DNA of 64,000 bases from Dissulfurirhabdus thermomarina. Lineage in GTDB: Bacteria; Desulfobacterota; Dissulfuribacteria; Dissulfuribacterales; Dissulfurirhabdaceae. How positions within the stretch are numbered: the stretch's first letter is position 1; every line of letters begins with the position of its first letter. The stretch is taken from NCBI RefSeq assembly GCF_012979235.1, contig NZ_JAATWC010000012.1, positions 1 through 64,000 on the forward strand, in the 5' to 3' direction. The notes beneath the pieces are model-generated. The model made no database searches. It worked only from the letters and a program-made list of their open reading frames with translations, and was not told the DNA's origin. Shown here in pieces: positions 1 to 9,687 of this stretch. Both the position numbers and the translations under genes were made by a program.

Positions 1-1
1 C

Positions 2-448
2 TACGACCCGGACATCGCCAGCGACTGCTACCGGTGCCACCCGGGCAACAACGTGAACTGCTACCGCGGCCACCACACCGGGAAGGGCCTCTGGTGCACC
101 GACTGCCACGGGGACCTCAACAAGCGGGTGGCCGAGGGCCAGCTCCTCCAGCCCTGGTCCGACAAGACCCTCCCCACCTGCGAGAAGTGCCACGGCGACA
201 CGGGGAAGGTGGACGGCAAGAGCTACCTCAACATGGGGATCTTCGGGCAGTACCTCAATGGCCGCGGGCACAAGGATCACAAGATCCTCTGCTCTTCCTG
301 CCACGGCGAGCCGCATGCCCTCTATCCCTCCACCCTGGCGGCCGACAACGCCCAGAACGTGGCGCTCCAGGGTGACCCCCGCGCCATCGGCGTGTGCAAC
401 GTCTGCCACACCGACCGGGGCACGGACTGGAAGAAGCCGCCGCACTGA
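2..448 (+). CDS. multiheme c-type cytochrome, C-terminal part (5' end outside window)
   Basis: The reading frame is open from the first bases of the window, so the start lies upstream. The visible 148 residues carry five CXXCH haem c motifs (CYRCH, CTDCH, CEKCH, CSSCH, CNVCH) plus one degenerate CYRGH in which the second Cys is Gly. Such proteins are exported, loaded with covalent haem in the periplasm and carry electrons in respiratory chains. The spacing does not match a family I can name, so partner and substrate stay open. A strong terminator follows 60 bases after the stop, so this is the last gene of its operon. Confidence 0.85.
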   Translation, partial: YDPDIASDCYRCHPGNNVNCYRGHHTGKGLWCTDCHGDLNKRVAEGQLLQPWSDKTLPTCEKCHGDTGKVDGKSYLNMGIFGQYLNGRGHKDHKILCSSCHGEPHALYPSTLAADNAQNVALQGDPRAIGVCNVCHTDRGTDWKKPPH

Positions 449-509
449 GGCGGTCCCCGTCAGCGCGATGAATCCGGCCGGGGTGGCCCTTCGGCTGGTT
501 CGTCCCTCC

Positions 510-539
510 GCCCCCGCCTTTTTAGGCGGGGGCTTTTTT
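510..539 (+). terminator. rho-independent terminator of the cytochrome operon
   Basis: A perfect 9-bp GC-rich stem (GCCCCCGCC / GGCGGGGGC) closes a six-base loop TTTTTA and is followed directly by six T. It stands 62 bases after the cytochrome stop codon. Confidence 0.93.
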
Positions 540-542
540 GAT

Positions 543-612
543 GATGGCGCCGCAAAAATGCGCGGGCTGTTGCGTTTTCCCCCGGATGCCTCCGTCATCG
601 TGGCGCATCCGG
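543..612. repeat. partial copy of the dispersed palindromic intergenic repeat (copy A)
   Basis: The first 26 bases, starting GATGGCGCCGCAAAAA, match the left end of the full copy at 41640-41789 with one mismatch. The following stretch (GGATGC..CCGTCAT..TGGCGCAT) keeps weaker similarity, then the match ends. No right terminal repeat follows, so this looks like a half copy. It sits directly behind the terminator and before the convergent response regulator gene. Confidence 0.6.
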
Positions 613-672
613 CGGGCACCTTTCGGGGGTGCCGCCGCCCCGCCGGCGTGCGTTCCCGGCAGGGGGGCGGTG

Positions 673-2054
<1,382 letters not shown>

Positions 2055-2058
<4 letters not shown>

Positions 2059-3488
2059 GGGGGATCCTTTCGGCGGGCGGGCAGGATCACTGCGAAGGTC
2101 ATCCCGCCCCCCGGGTTCGCCCGGGCCTGGATGTCGCCGCCGTTGGCGGTGACCAGGTTGTGGGTGATGGTGAGCCCGAGCCCGGTGCCCTTGTGCTTGG
2201 TGGTGAAGAAGGGTTCGAAGATCCGGTGGAGTTCTCCCGGGGGAACACCGCCGCCGGTGTCGGAGACCTCGGCGGCGACCCGGGCGCCGCCGTCCACCGC
2301 CCGAAGGCGGACCTGGAGGGTCCCCCCGGCGGGCATGGCCTCCACCGCGTTCAGGAAGAGGTTCAGGAAGACCTGCTGCACCTGGGCGGGGTCGGCCGTG
2401 ACCTCCGGGAGGTCCTCGTCGTAGCGGCGTTCCACGCGGACCTCGCCGCCCCCCGGCTCCCGGCAGGCGAAGGTCAATGCCTGCTCCACGATCTCGGGGA
2501 GCTGGAACGGGGCCGGGCTCGGGGCCGGCGGCCGGGCGAAGTCGAGGAGGTTACGGGTCAGCCGGTGGACCCGTTCCACCTCGGCGAGGACGCGTTCCAG
2601 GATCGGCCGGTCCGCCGGCGGGATGTCGGGATCCTCGGCCAGGACCTCCATGGAGGCCCGGATCCCCGCCAGGGGGTTCTTGATCTCGTGGGCGAGGCGC
2701 GTGGCCATTTCGCCGCAGACGGCGAGCTGTTGCGCCCGGCGCGCCTTCTGGATCTGCTCCTCGAGGGCGGCGGCCATGTCGTTGAAGGCGCCGGCCAGCT
2801 CCCCGAACTCGTCCCGGAGGGGCGGGACCCGGTGGTCGAGGTCGCCCTCCCGGATCCGGCGGGCCGCGTGCAGCAGCCGCCGGAGCTGGCCCGCCGTGAA
2901 CCGGAAGAAGAGTGCCGCGAGGCACAGGCAGACCAGGGGGCCGGCCAGGGCCAGGGCGAGGATGACCCGGCGGGAGCGGCGCATGGCGGCGAGGACCTCC
3001 GGGGTCTCCCGGTCGATCCGGGCGGCGCCGGCCTGCCGCATCCGCCGGGCCTCGGCGACGAGGCCCTCGCCGAGCCGGCGGGCCTGGTCGGTGGCCGCCG
3101 CGATCCGGGCCTGGTTGGCCCGGAGGGTGAAGACCCGGCTCAGGCTCCACTTGTAGGCGTCGGCCGCGGACTTGAGGCGCCGGAGCCGCCGTCGCACCGG
3201 CGGGGCGTGGTGGCAGCCGCCGCACGAGGCGATGATACCCTCCAGGTCCCGGGCATGGTCCACGATGTCGGCCAGGGGCGGCTCGGAGGGGGTGTCGTGG
3301 AGGGCGAGGTCGTTCTGCACGCGCTTCGCCTGGACGAGGAGGGTCTCGCGGAGGAGCTCGCTGCGGTGCAAGGCGAGGAGGCGGCGGACCGCCCGGGCGG
3401 AGGCGTCGAGGGCCGCCAGGACGGACCAGCCCCCCGCGAGGGAGAGCAGGAGGAAGGCCGCGAGGACGATCGCCGTCCGTCGCCTCAC
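2055..3488 (-). CDS. membrane histidine kinase with periplasmic CXXCH haem-type sensor region
   Basis: The GTG start at 3488 is chosen because a GGAGG lies upstream and the first membrane segment begins at once; the longer reading frame upstream is the shadow of the preceding gene. The 477-residue protein has a membrane helix (about 6-27), a periplasmic helical region with CGGCH at 89-93, a second helix (about 180-205), a HAMP segment, an H-box (RLAHEIKNPLAG) and a HATPase domain (N-box NLFLNAVEAM; TGGG and GTGLGL boxes). The CXXCH suggests covalent haem c and so redox or gas sensing, which is inference. It overlaps the response regulator start by ATGA and follows the PhnD-like gene by about 100 bases. 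Confidence 0.88.
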
Positions 3489-3586
3489 GGCGCCGGCCTC
3501 CGCTCCCGGCGGGCCGCGGCGGATCGGCGGGCGTCCGCCGGCGGGGTCTGCGGGTGTCGTCTCATGGTGGCGATCCGGGGGCCCCG

Positions 3587-4552
3587 TCAGTCGTTCAGGT
3601 AGTCGTAGTGCTCGAGGTCGAGGCCGGCCAGCGCGGCGTAGTCGTAGACCGGCCGGTAGTCGGCGTCCCTGGTCTCGATGAACCGGCGGGCCCCGAAGGC
3701 CCGGAGCAGGCGCCGCCCCTCGGGGTCGGCGGCCATGCCGAGCAGGACGTCCTTCAGCTTCCGCTTGAGCGCCGGGTCGAGGTCCGACCGCACGGCGAGG
3801 CCGTTTTCCGGGACCTCCGGGGAGGTGGCCAGGATCCGCAGTTCCCGCTCCACGGCCGGGTTCTCCCGGGCCATCCGGGCGAACACGGTGTTCTTCGCCG
3901 CGCCCACGTCGGCCCGGCCCTCCAGGACGTCCATGATGGCGTCCTCGTGGGTGCCGGAGAAGTAGGTCTCGGCGAAGTAGGCGGCGGGGTCGGTGATGCC
4001 GTGCTGCCGGAAGTAGGCCAGGGGGAGGAGATACCCGGCGGTGGTGGCGCGGTCCACGAAGACGAACCGCTTGCCCCGCATGTCGCGGGCGGAGCGGATG
4101 CCGCCGTCCCGGCGCGCGAAGAGCAACCCGAAGTAGGTGGACCGGCCGTCTAGGCCCTCCGGCCGGGCCAGGATCTCCACGCCGAGCTTCTTCCGGGCCA
4201 GGGCGTAGGTGAAGCTCCCGAAGAAGGCCCCGTCGAGCCGGAGGGCGCGGAAGTTGTGGATGAGGTTCCCGTACCGGCCGAGGATGCGGAACCGGACGGG
4301 ACGCCCGATGTGCCGGGCCAGGTAGACCCCGATGGGTTCGTAGCGTTCGAGCTGCCGGAAGACGTTTTGCTCCGGCAGCAGGCCGAGGCGGAGGGGCGGC
4401 CCCCCGGCGGCCCGCCGGGCGGGCTTCGGCGCCGGGGCGTCCCGGTCGCAGGCGGCCGCCGCCAGGAGCACCGGGGCCAGCAGGGCGGCGAGGGTCGCCC
4501 GGCCGCGGATCCGCCTTCGAGGGTCGTCTTTTTCTTCGTCCATCCGGTTCAC
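3587..4552 (-). CDS. PhnD-like substrate-binding lipoprotein
   Basis: The 321-residue protein has a basic N-terminus, a hydrophobic stretch and a lipobox ending in Cys (AAAAC, about 31-35), so it is probably an anchored periplasmic lipoprotein. The rest matches the phosphate/phosphite/phosphonate-binding PhnD family: an N-terminal LRLGLLPEQN strand, a FGSFTYALA segment and a GRADVGAA segment. No ABC permease or ATPase gene is near. The next genes are a histidine kinase and a sigma54 regulator, so it more likely delivers a ligand signal to the kinase than feeds a transporter. The ligand cannot be read from sequence. A second in-frame ATG nine bases downstream (MDEEK) is an alternative start. 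Confidence 0.85.
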   Translation of the reverse strand: MNRMDEEKDDPRRRIRGRATLAALLAPVLLAAAACDRDAPAPKPARRAAGGPPLRLGLLPEQNVFRQLERYEPIGVYLARHIGRPVRFRILGRYGNLIHNFRALRLDGAFFGSFTYALARKKLGVEILARPEGLDGRSTYFGLLFARRDGGIRSARDMRGKRFVFVDRATTAGYLLPLAYFRQHGITDPAAYFAETYFSGTHEDAIMDVLEGRADVGAAKNTVFARMARENPAVERELRILATSPEVPENGLAVRSDLDPALKRKLKDVLLGMAADPEGRRLLRAFGARRFIETRDADYRPVYDYAALAGLDLEHYDYLND

Positions 4553-4657
4553 CTCCGATGCCCATGCGGCGGCGTCGCCGAAGCGGTGCCCGCGCGGAGT
4601 GCGGCCTGTGGGGGAGAGGACGGGGAGGGATGGTGAAGACTGCTACCCAGGCGAGGA

Positions 4658-4686
4658 AGTTTATTGCCGAATCGGGACAAATGCAA
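4658..4686 (-). promoter_or_regulatory. candidate sigma70 promoter of the PhnD-kinase-regulator operon
   Basis: On the minus strand TTGCAT is followed after 17 bases by TAAACT, about 105 bases upstream of the PhnD-like start. The rest of the 200-base gap to glk holds an imperfect CGCCCGG/CCGGGCG hairpin near 4688-4720 that may end the glk transcript, but it has no T tract. Confidence 0.45.
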
Positions 4687-4752
4687 GCGCCCGGGCCGTT
4701 CGGTGACCGGACGCCGGGCGAAAAGGCGCGGAAAATTGCCGCGGAGGCGCCG

Positions 4753-5733
4753 TCAGGCCGTTTCCGCCCGTGCGGGGGCCTGTTCCGGTCCGGCCGCGGC
4801 GAGCCGCGCTGCCCCCACCAGGCCGACGGCCGGGTGGACCACCACGAAGACCGGGATGCGGGCCAGCAACCCGGCCATCCGGCCCTTGGCCTCGAAGGCG
4901 CGGCGGAAGGCCGGTTCCCGGAGGACGGGGAGGATCTTCGGGGCGATGCCGCCGGCCAGGTAGACGCCGCCCCCGGCCAGGCAGCGGAGGGCCAGGTTGC
5001 CGGCCTCGGCCGCCAGCACCCGGCGGAAGAGGTCGAGCGCCCGCCGGGCGGTCGGGTCCGAGCCTTCCATCCCGGCGCGGCTGATCTCGGCCGGGTCCCG
5101 GAGGGGCGGGACGCCGGCTTCTTCCGCCGCCCGGAAGAAGTAGCGGTAGGTCTCCACCAGCCCGGGCCCGGACAGGACCCGTTCCACGCTCACGTGGCCG
5201 TACCGGTCCGCCAGGGCCGCCAGGAGGCCCGCCGCCTCGGCGTCCGGGGGGGCGAAGTCGGCGTGGCCGCCCTCGGTGGGAACCACCTCGTACCGCCCGC
5301 GGCAGGGGACGAGGATGGCCTGGCCGAGGCCGGTCCCGGGACCGAGGACGGCCTTGGGCCGGTCCGGTTCCGGCGGGCCGCCGCCCAGCTGGACCAGGTC
5401 CTCCGGCGCCAGGGCCAGGACCCCGGCGGCGGCCGCCTCGAAGTCGTTGGCGAGCCGGAGGGCCGAGAGGCCGAACCGGGACGCCAGCTCGTCGCCGTCG
5501 ATGGTCCAGGGGAGGTTGGTGGCCCGGACGCGGTTGTCCTGCACCGCGCCCGCCACGGCGAGGCATCCGAGGTCGGGCAGGGGGCGGCCCCATTCCGAGG
5601 CGAAACGGCCCATGACCGTCTCGAAGTCCGGGAAGTCCCGGGCGGGGTACCATCGCTCGAAGAGGATCCGCCCTTCCGACACCACGGCGAGCCGGGCGTT
5701 GGTGCCCCCGATGTCCCCGGCCAGGACCTTCAC
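4753..5733 (-). CDS. glk: glucokinase
   Basis: The 326-residue protein belongs to the bacterial glucokinase family, which phosphorylates glucose to glucose-6-phosphate with ATP in the cytoplasm. Visible motifs are the N-terminal phosphate-binding GDIGGTNARLAVV, LANDFEAAA with the catalytic Asp, VLGPGTGLGQA, and EGGHADF near the sugar site. Length fits the family (about 320). The GTG start at 5733 overlaps the stop of the upstream Mut7-C gene as GTGA, implying translational coupling. Confidence 0.92.
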   Translation of the reverse strand: MKVLAGDIGGTNARLAVVSEGRILFERWYPARDFPDFETVMGRFASEWGRPLPDLGCLAVAGAVQDNRVRATNLPWTIDGDELASRFGLSALRLANDFEAAAAGVLALAPEDLVQLGGGPPEPDRPKAVLGPGTGLGQAILVPCRGRYEVVPTEGGHADFAPPDAEAAGLLAALADRYGHVSVERVLSGPGLVETYRYFFRAAEEAGVPPLRDPAEISRAGMEGSDPTARRALDLFRRVLAAEAGNLALRCLAGGGVYLAGGIAPKILPVLREPAFRRAFEAKGRMAGLLARIPVFVVVHPAVGLVGAARLAAAGPEQAPARAETA

Positions 5734-6212
5734 GCCTTCCCCCGCTCGGTACCGCCCAGCATCGCCTCGAGGCGGGCCGCGGCCCGCCGGGCATGGCCGC
5801 CGCGCCAGTAGAGGCGGCGGCAGGCGGGACAGCGGGTGAAGGGGCTCGCACCGGCGCCCACGGCGGGCGGCAGGAAGGGGCGGGCCGCCGCGGGATGGAC
5901 GGGGCGGACGGGGCGGTTGCACCGGAGGCATCGGGTGAAGGCCGGGGCCGCGGGGAGGCCGAACCGGGTGACCACCCGGCGGAGCTCCGCGCCGATCTCC
6001 GTCTCGGCGAGGAGGCAGCCGTGCGCCCCCGCCCGCCGGGCCAGCTCCCGGTCGCGGGTCACCAGGATGCGGCCTTCGCACCGGGCGAGGGCGAGGAGGG
6101 CCGCGTCGGGGAGGTGGGGGAGGTAGGCGCAGTCCACGCCGAGCAGGCGGAGCCAGCGGGCCAGGCGCCCGAGCATGGCGTCGGCGAGGAAGCGAGGTGC
6201 TTCGGCCCGCAT
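5730..6212 (-). CDS. Mut7-C RNase-domain protein with C-terminal zinc ribbon
   Basis: The 160-residue protein resembles the Mut7-C family (DUF82, a PIN-like RNase fold): RFLADAMLGRLARWLRLLG at the N-terminus with a conserved Asp, and ILVTRDRELARRA about 50 residues later. The C-terminal third has CLRC and CPAC pairs that should bind zinc. The biochemical substrate is not established for this family. The start at 6212 is preceded by GGAGG at normal spacing and lies three bases after the upstream gene's stop. Confidence 0.82.
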   Translation of the reverse strand: MRAEAPRFLADAMLGRLARWLRLLGVDCAYLPHLPDAALLALARCEGRILVTRDRELARRAGAHGCLLAETEIGAELRRVVTRFGLPAAPAFTRCLRCNRPVRPVHPAAARPFLPPAVGAGASPFTRCPACRRLYWRGGHARRAAARLEAMLGGTERGKA

Positions 6213-6214
6213 GG

Positions 6215-7267
6215 TCAAGCCTCCCGAACGGCGGCGGAGAGGTCGCGGGTCAGGGCCATGACCCGCTCGGCGTCTTCGGGGGAAAGGAGCCCCGTGCCGC
6301 AGCTCGGGGTCACCAGGGCCTGGCGCCGGACGAGGTCCGCCGGGAGATCCAGGGCGGCCGCCTGGGCCCGCCACCGCTCGAGGAGCGAGGCCACGGATTC
6401 CCGGTGGAGGTCCTCCGGCCGCTGCGTGGGCACCAGGCCCCAGGCCACGATGCCGCCCCGTTCCAGGAAGGCGGCCAGCTGCCCGCGGTAGAGCAACAGC
6501 CGGTCGAAGAACCCGTAGGCGTCGAAGCTCAGGATGTCCACGGGGGTCTCGAACAGGACGGACCAGTCGGTGTTGGCGCAGACGTGGACCCCCGCCAGGC
6601 CCCCCGCCTGGTGGACCGTCTCGATCACGTCGGCGAGCACCGCCGTCACGTCTTCCCGGCTCACCCCGAGCATGGCGGTGGAGCCGAAACCGGCCAGGGC
6701 CGGCTCGTCGAAGAAGAGGAGGGCGGTAGGGCAGCGCTTTCGCATCTCCTCCACCTGGTAACGGGCGCGGAGACCCAGCCCCTTGGTGGAGGCCTCCCGG
6801 AGCCGGAGGTCGGACCAGGCCATGCGCCCGTCCTGGTCCTTCACCCCGGTGAGGAAGGTGACGGGCCCCGTCACCTGCCCCTTGAGGGCCACGGGCGGCG
6901 GGGAGAGATCCGCCACCGCGTCGAGGAAGGTCCGAAAGCCCCGGTAGATGCGTTCCGAGAAGGCGAAGATGGAGCTTTGTACCGGTACGCCTTCCTCCGC
7001 CACGGCCAGGTAGTTCTCCATGAAGGCGAGGAACCGTTCCTCGAAGTCCGGGGCCGCGGTGTTGAAACGGACCTCGCCGTCCGTCTCCTCGAGGCCGGGC
7101 AGGCCCTCGGCGAACTGGGTGAGGAGGCGTTCGTCCGGGTAGCGGGGGAGCTGCACCCAGAGGGGGATCTCCGGGACGTAGCGGAGGACGAGGCGGGTGG
7201 CCTCCCCGTGGTCGGCGAGGGGGAGGCTCCCGATGAGGGTCGCTCGGGCGTCGGGCTGGAAGGTCAT
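6215..7267 (-). CDS. MetE C-terminal-like (UROD/MetE superfamily) protein
   Basis: The 350-residue protein resembles the C-terminal catalytic barrel of cobalamin-independent methionine synthase and related stand-alone proteins: GSLPLAD at the start, LKGQVTGPVTF, LLFFDEPAL, GVHVCANTDW (a zinc-ligand type His-x-Cys), and a late TPSCGTG with a second Cys. It lacks the MetE N-terminal half, so the usual folate-dependent reaction is uncertain; a corrinoid- or other methyl-donor-dependent role is possible. A GAGGAG ribosome site precedes the ATG. It lies 26 bases after rng in the same direction. Confidence 0.75.
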   Translation of the reverse strand: MTFQPDARATLIGSLPLADHGEATRLVLRYVPEIPLWVQLPRYPDERLLTQFAEGLPGLEETDGEVRFNTAAPDFEERFLAFMENYLAVAEEGVPVQSSIFAFSERIYRGFRTFLDAVADLSPPPVALKGQVTGPVTFLTGVKDQDGRMAWSDLRLREASTKGLGLRARYQVEEMRKRCPTALLFFDEPALAGFGSTAMLGVSREDVTAVLADVIETVHQAGGLAGVHVCANTDWSVLFETPVDILSFDAYGFFDRLLLYRGQLAAFLERGGIVAWGLVPTQRPEDLHRESVASLLERWRAQAAALDLPADLVRRQALVTPSCGTGLLSPEDAERVMALTRDLSAAVREA

Positions 7268-7293
7268 GGACGGCTCCTCGTGGTGGGCGGCCT

Positions 7294-8829
7294 TCAGGCG
7301 TAGCGGATCTCGTACTGTTCCAGGTGGAGGTCGGCCCGGGGGACCACGGCGATCTCGCGGCCGAGTTCCCGCTCCAGGGCCTCGACGTGGGCGTTCTCCT
7401 CGTTGAGCAGCATCTCGCCGACCCGGGGATGGACGCGGAGCTCGATCCGGGCCCCGTCCCGGCGGCCGGCCTCCCGCCGGATCTTCCGGAAGATATCGTA
7501 GCACAGGGTCCGGGGCGACTTAAGCTCCCCGGTGCCCTCGCAATAGAAGCACGGGGCGCAGAGGACCCGCTCCAGGCTGTCCCGGTGGCGCTTTCGGGTC
7601 ATTTGGATAAGGCCCAGTTCCGACATGCGGAGGATGTTGGTGCGGCACTTGTCGCGCTCCAGGGCCTCTTTGAGGGTCCGGAAGACCTCCTCCCGGTGGG
7701 CGGCGCTCTCCATGTCTATGAAGTCGATGATGATGAGGCCGCCGATGTTCCGGAGGCGGAGCTGGTAGGCGATCTCCCGGGCGGCCTCCACGTTGGTCTT
7801 CAGGATGGTGTCGGCCAGGCGGCGTTTCCCCACGTAGCGCCCCGTGTTCACGTCGATGGCGGTGAGGGCCTCGGTGGTCTCGATCACGATGTAGCCGCCG
7901 GACTTGAGCCAGACCTTCTTCTCGAGGGCGCGGGAGATCTCCATCTCGATGCCGAAGGCCTCGAAAACGGGGAGGTCGCCGCGGTAGCGTTCCACGCGGT
8001 CGGCGAGGTGGGGGGCGAAGGTCTCGACGAAGGCCTGGATCCGCCGGTGGGCGTCGTCCGAGTCCACCACCAGGCGCCGGACCTCGCCGGAGAAAAGGTC
8101 CCGCACCGCCCGGAGGGTCACGTCGAGGTCCTCGTGGACCAGGCGCCGGGGCGGGAGCCCCGCGCTCCGGCGCTGGATGTCGGCCCAGAGGTTCACCAGG
8201 AAGTCCATCTCGGGCCGGAGGTCCTCGGCCGAGGCGTGCTCGCTGGCGGTCCGGGCGATGAAGCCCACCTTCTCGGGCCGGAGGTCCTTGATGAGCGCCT
8301 TGAGCCGGTGCCGTTCCGCCTCGTCCTCGATGCGGCGCGAGACCCCGACGTGGGTCATGGTGGGCATGAGGACGAGGTGCCGGCCCGGGAGGGAGATGTG
8401 GGAGGTGACCCGGGCCCCCTTGGTGCCGATGGGCCCCTTGGCCACCTGGACCAGGATCTCCTGCCCCTCGTGGAGGAGTTCCTCGATGCGGAAGGCGGGG
8501 GGCGCGTCGAGCGGGACGGGGGGGATCTCGTCGCCGGGGAGGGGGGGCTCCAGGTCGTCGTCCTCGTCGGCGCGGCCGAGCATCTCCTCGAACTCGCGGG
8601 CGTGGTCGTAGACGTCGGTGACGTAGAGGAAGGCGGTCCGGTCGAGGCCGATGTCCACGAAGGCGGCCTGCATGCCCGGCAGCACCCGCACCACGATCCC
8701 CTTGTAGATGTTGCCGACGACGCCCCGCTGGGCCGGCCGCTCCACGTGGAGCTCCACCACGGTGCCGTTTTCGACAAGGGCCACCCGGGTCTCGTAGGGG
8801 GCGGCGTTGACGACGAGTTCGGCGGGCAT
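7294..8829 (-). CDS. rng: ribonuclease G/E family
   Basis: The 511-residue protein starts with an S1-type RNA-binding region (VVGNIYKGIVVRVLPGMQAAFVDIG is its core) that carries an acidic insert at about 80-105. It continues with the RNase E/G catalytic domain: AIDVNTGRYVG and LIIIDFIDM hold the two metal-binding Asp residues, and CAPCFYCEGTG is the zinc-link region. Length fits RNase G rather than RNase E. It acts in 16S rRNA maturation and mRNA decay. No ribosome site is visible before the ATG, and the promoter sits only eight bases away, so the mRNA may be leaderless. Confidence 0.93.
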   Translation of the reverse strand: MPAELVVNAAPYETRVALVENGTVVELHVERPAQRGVVGNIYKGIVVRVLPGMQAAFVDIGLDRTAFLYVTDVYDHAREFEEMLGRADEDDDLEPPLPGDEIPPVPLDAPPAFRIEELLHEGQEILVQVAKGPIGTKGARVTSHISLPGRHLVLMPTMTHVGVSRRIEDEAERHRLKALIKDLRPEKVGFIARTASEHASAEDLRPEMDFLVNLWADIQRRSAGLPPRRLVHEDLDVTLRAVRDLFSGEVRRLVVDSDDAHRRIQAFVETFAPHLADRVERYRGDLPVFEAFGIEMEISRALEKKVWLKSGGYIVIETTEALTAIDVNTGRYVGKRRLADTILKTNVEAAREIAYQLRLRNIGGLIIIDFIDMESAAHREEVFRTLKEALERDKCRTNILRMSELGLIQMTRKRHRDSLERVLCAPCFYCEGTGELKSPRTLCYDIFRKIRREAGRRDGARIELRVHPRVGEMLLNEENAHVEALERELGREIAVVPRADLHLEQYEIRYA

Positions 8830-8837
8830 GATGGTCC

Positions 8838-8866
8838 AGGATAGGCGGCCGGGCCCGGGAGTTCAA
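8838..8866 (-). promoter_or_regulatory. candidate sigma70 promoter of rng, possibly leaderless
   Basis: Minus-strand TTGAAC, 17 bases, then TATCCT. The -10 box ends eight bases before the rng ATG, which would put the transcription start at or next to the start codon. Confidence 0.55.
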
Positions 8867-8889
8867 GGAGCGCTGGCGCCGACGGGGCC

Positions 8890-9684
8890 TCAGGCCGGCG
8901 TCGGGGCGAACCGGGCCCGGACCTCGCTCCCCCGGGCCGCGCCGGTGGCGGCGGCGGCGCTGGCCTCCCGGGCGGCGACCTCGAGGAAGCCGTGGCTGCC
9001 GGCAAGGGCGAGCAGCTCCCCGGGGGCGGCGTCGGCGTAGGTGCGGCGGAAGGGGGCGAGGCGGCCGCCGACCTCGGCCGCCGCCGGGAGGGGGCCTTCC
9101 GAGAGATCGATATTGGTGACGAGGTTGCCGAAGCGGTCCACGTGGACCACCCGGCCCCGGAGGCCCCCCGGGGCCGGTTCCGGCTCGGGCCAGGGCGGCG
9201 GGGCGGGGTGGAGATGCGGGGGGCCGAAGGCCTCCGGGGGGGTGCCCAGGGTGAGGTGGGCCGCCGCCGGGGCGAAGACGTCCCGCCCGTGGAAGGTGGG
9301 GCTGACGGGGCGGCGGTAGAGATCCTCCCGGGCCAGGCGGTGGATCGCCCGGGCGCCTCCCCGGCGCAGCGCCAGGGCGAGGAGGCCGTTGTCGGGGCCC
9401 ACGAAGAAGTGGCGGTCGGTGGCCGCCACGATCCCGGCCCGGTCGGTCCCGACCCCGGGGTCCACCACGGCGAGAAAAACGGTGCCCGGGGGAAAGTCGC
9501 CGCAGGCCGAGGCCAGGGCGAAGGCCCCGGCGGCCACGTCCTGCGGCGGGACGGCGTGGGTGAGGTCCACCACCCGGAGGGCCGGGTTCAGGCCGAGGAG
9601 GACCCCCTTGACCGATCCGACGTAGGTGTCCGCCAGGCCGAAGTCGCTCAGGAAGCCCACCAGCGGCAGGGGGCGCGGGGGCAC
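8890..9684 (-). CDS. SAM hydrolase (DUF62 / adenosine-forming)
   Basis: The 264-residue protein belongs to the family of S-adenosylmethionine hydrolases related to chlorinase/fluorinase. It shows LSDFGLADTYVGSVKG with the conserved Asp at the N-terminus, DLTHAVPPQDV, VVDPGVGTDR and FVGPDNGLL, and a C-terminal DRFGNLVTNI region. Family members split SAM to adenosine and methionine using a hydroxide. The gene starts three bases after the speE stop, so it is co-transcribed with the spermidine genes, which also draw on SAM. Confidence 0.88.
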   Translation of the reverse strand: MPPRPLPLVGFLSDFGLADTYVGSVKGVLLGLNPALRVVDLTHAVPPQDVAAGAFALASACGDFPPGTVFLAVVDPGVGTDRAGIVAATDRHFFVGPDNGLLALALRRGGARAIHRLAREDLYRRPVSPTFHGRDVFAPAAAHLTLGTPPEAFGPPHLHPAPPPWPEPEPAPGGLRGRVVHVDRFGNLVTNIDLSEGPLPAAAEVGGRLAPFRRTYADAAPGELLALAGSHGFLEVAAREASAAAATGAARGSEVRARFAPTPA

Positions 9685-9687
9685 GGC

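Noticed and set aside
3489-3566. A 26-codon frame (MRRHPQTPP...) between the PhnD-like gene and the kinase
   Set aside because: It ends in overlap with the kinase GTG, but composition is plain Arg/Pro/Ala and no family or ribosome site supports it.
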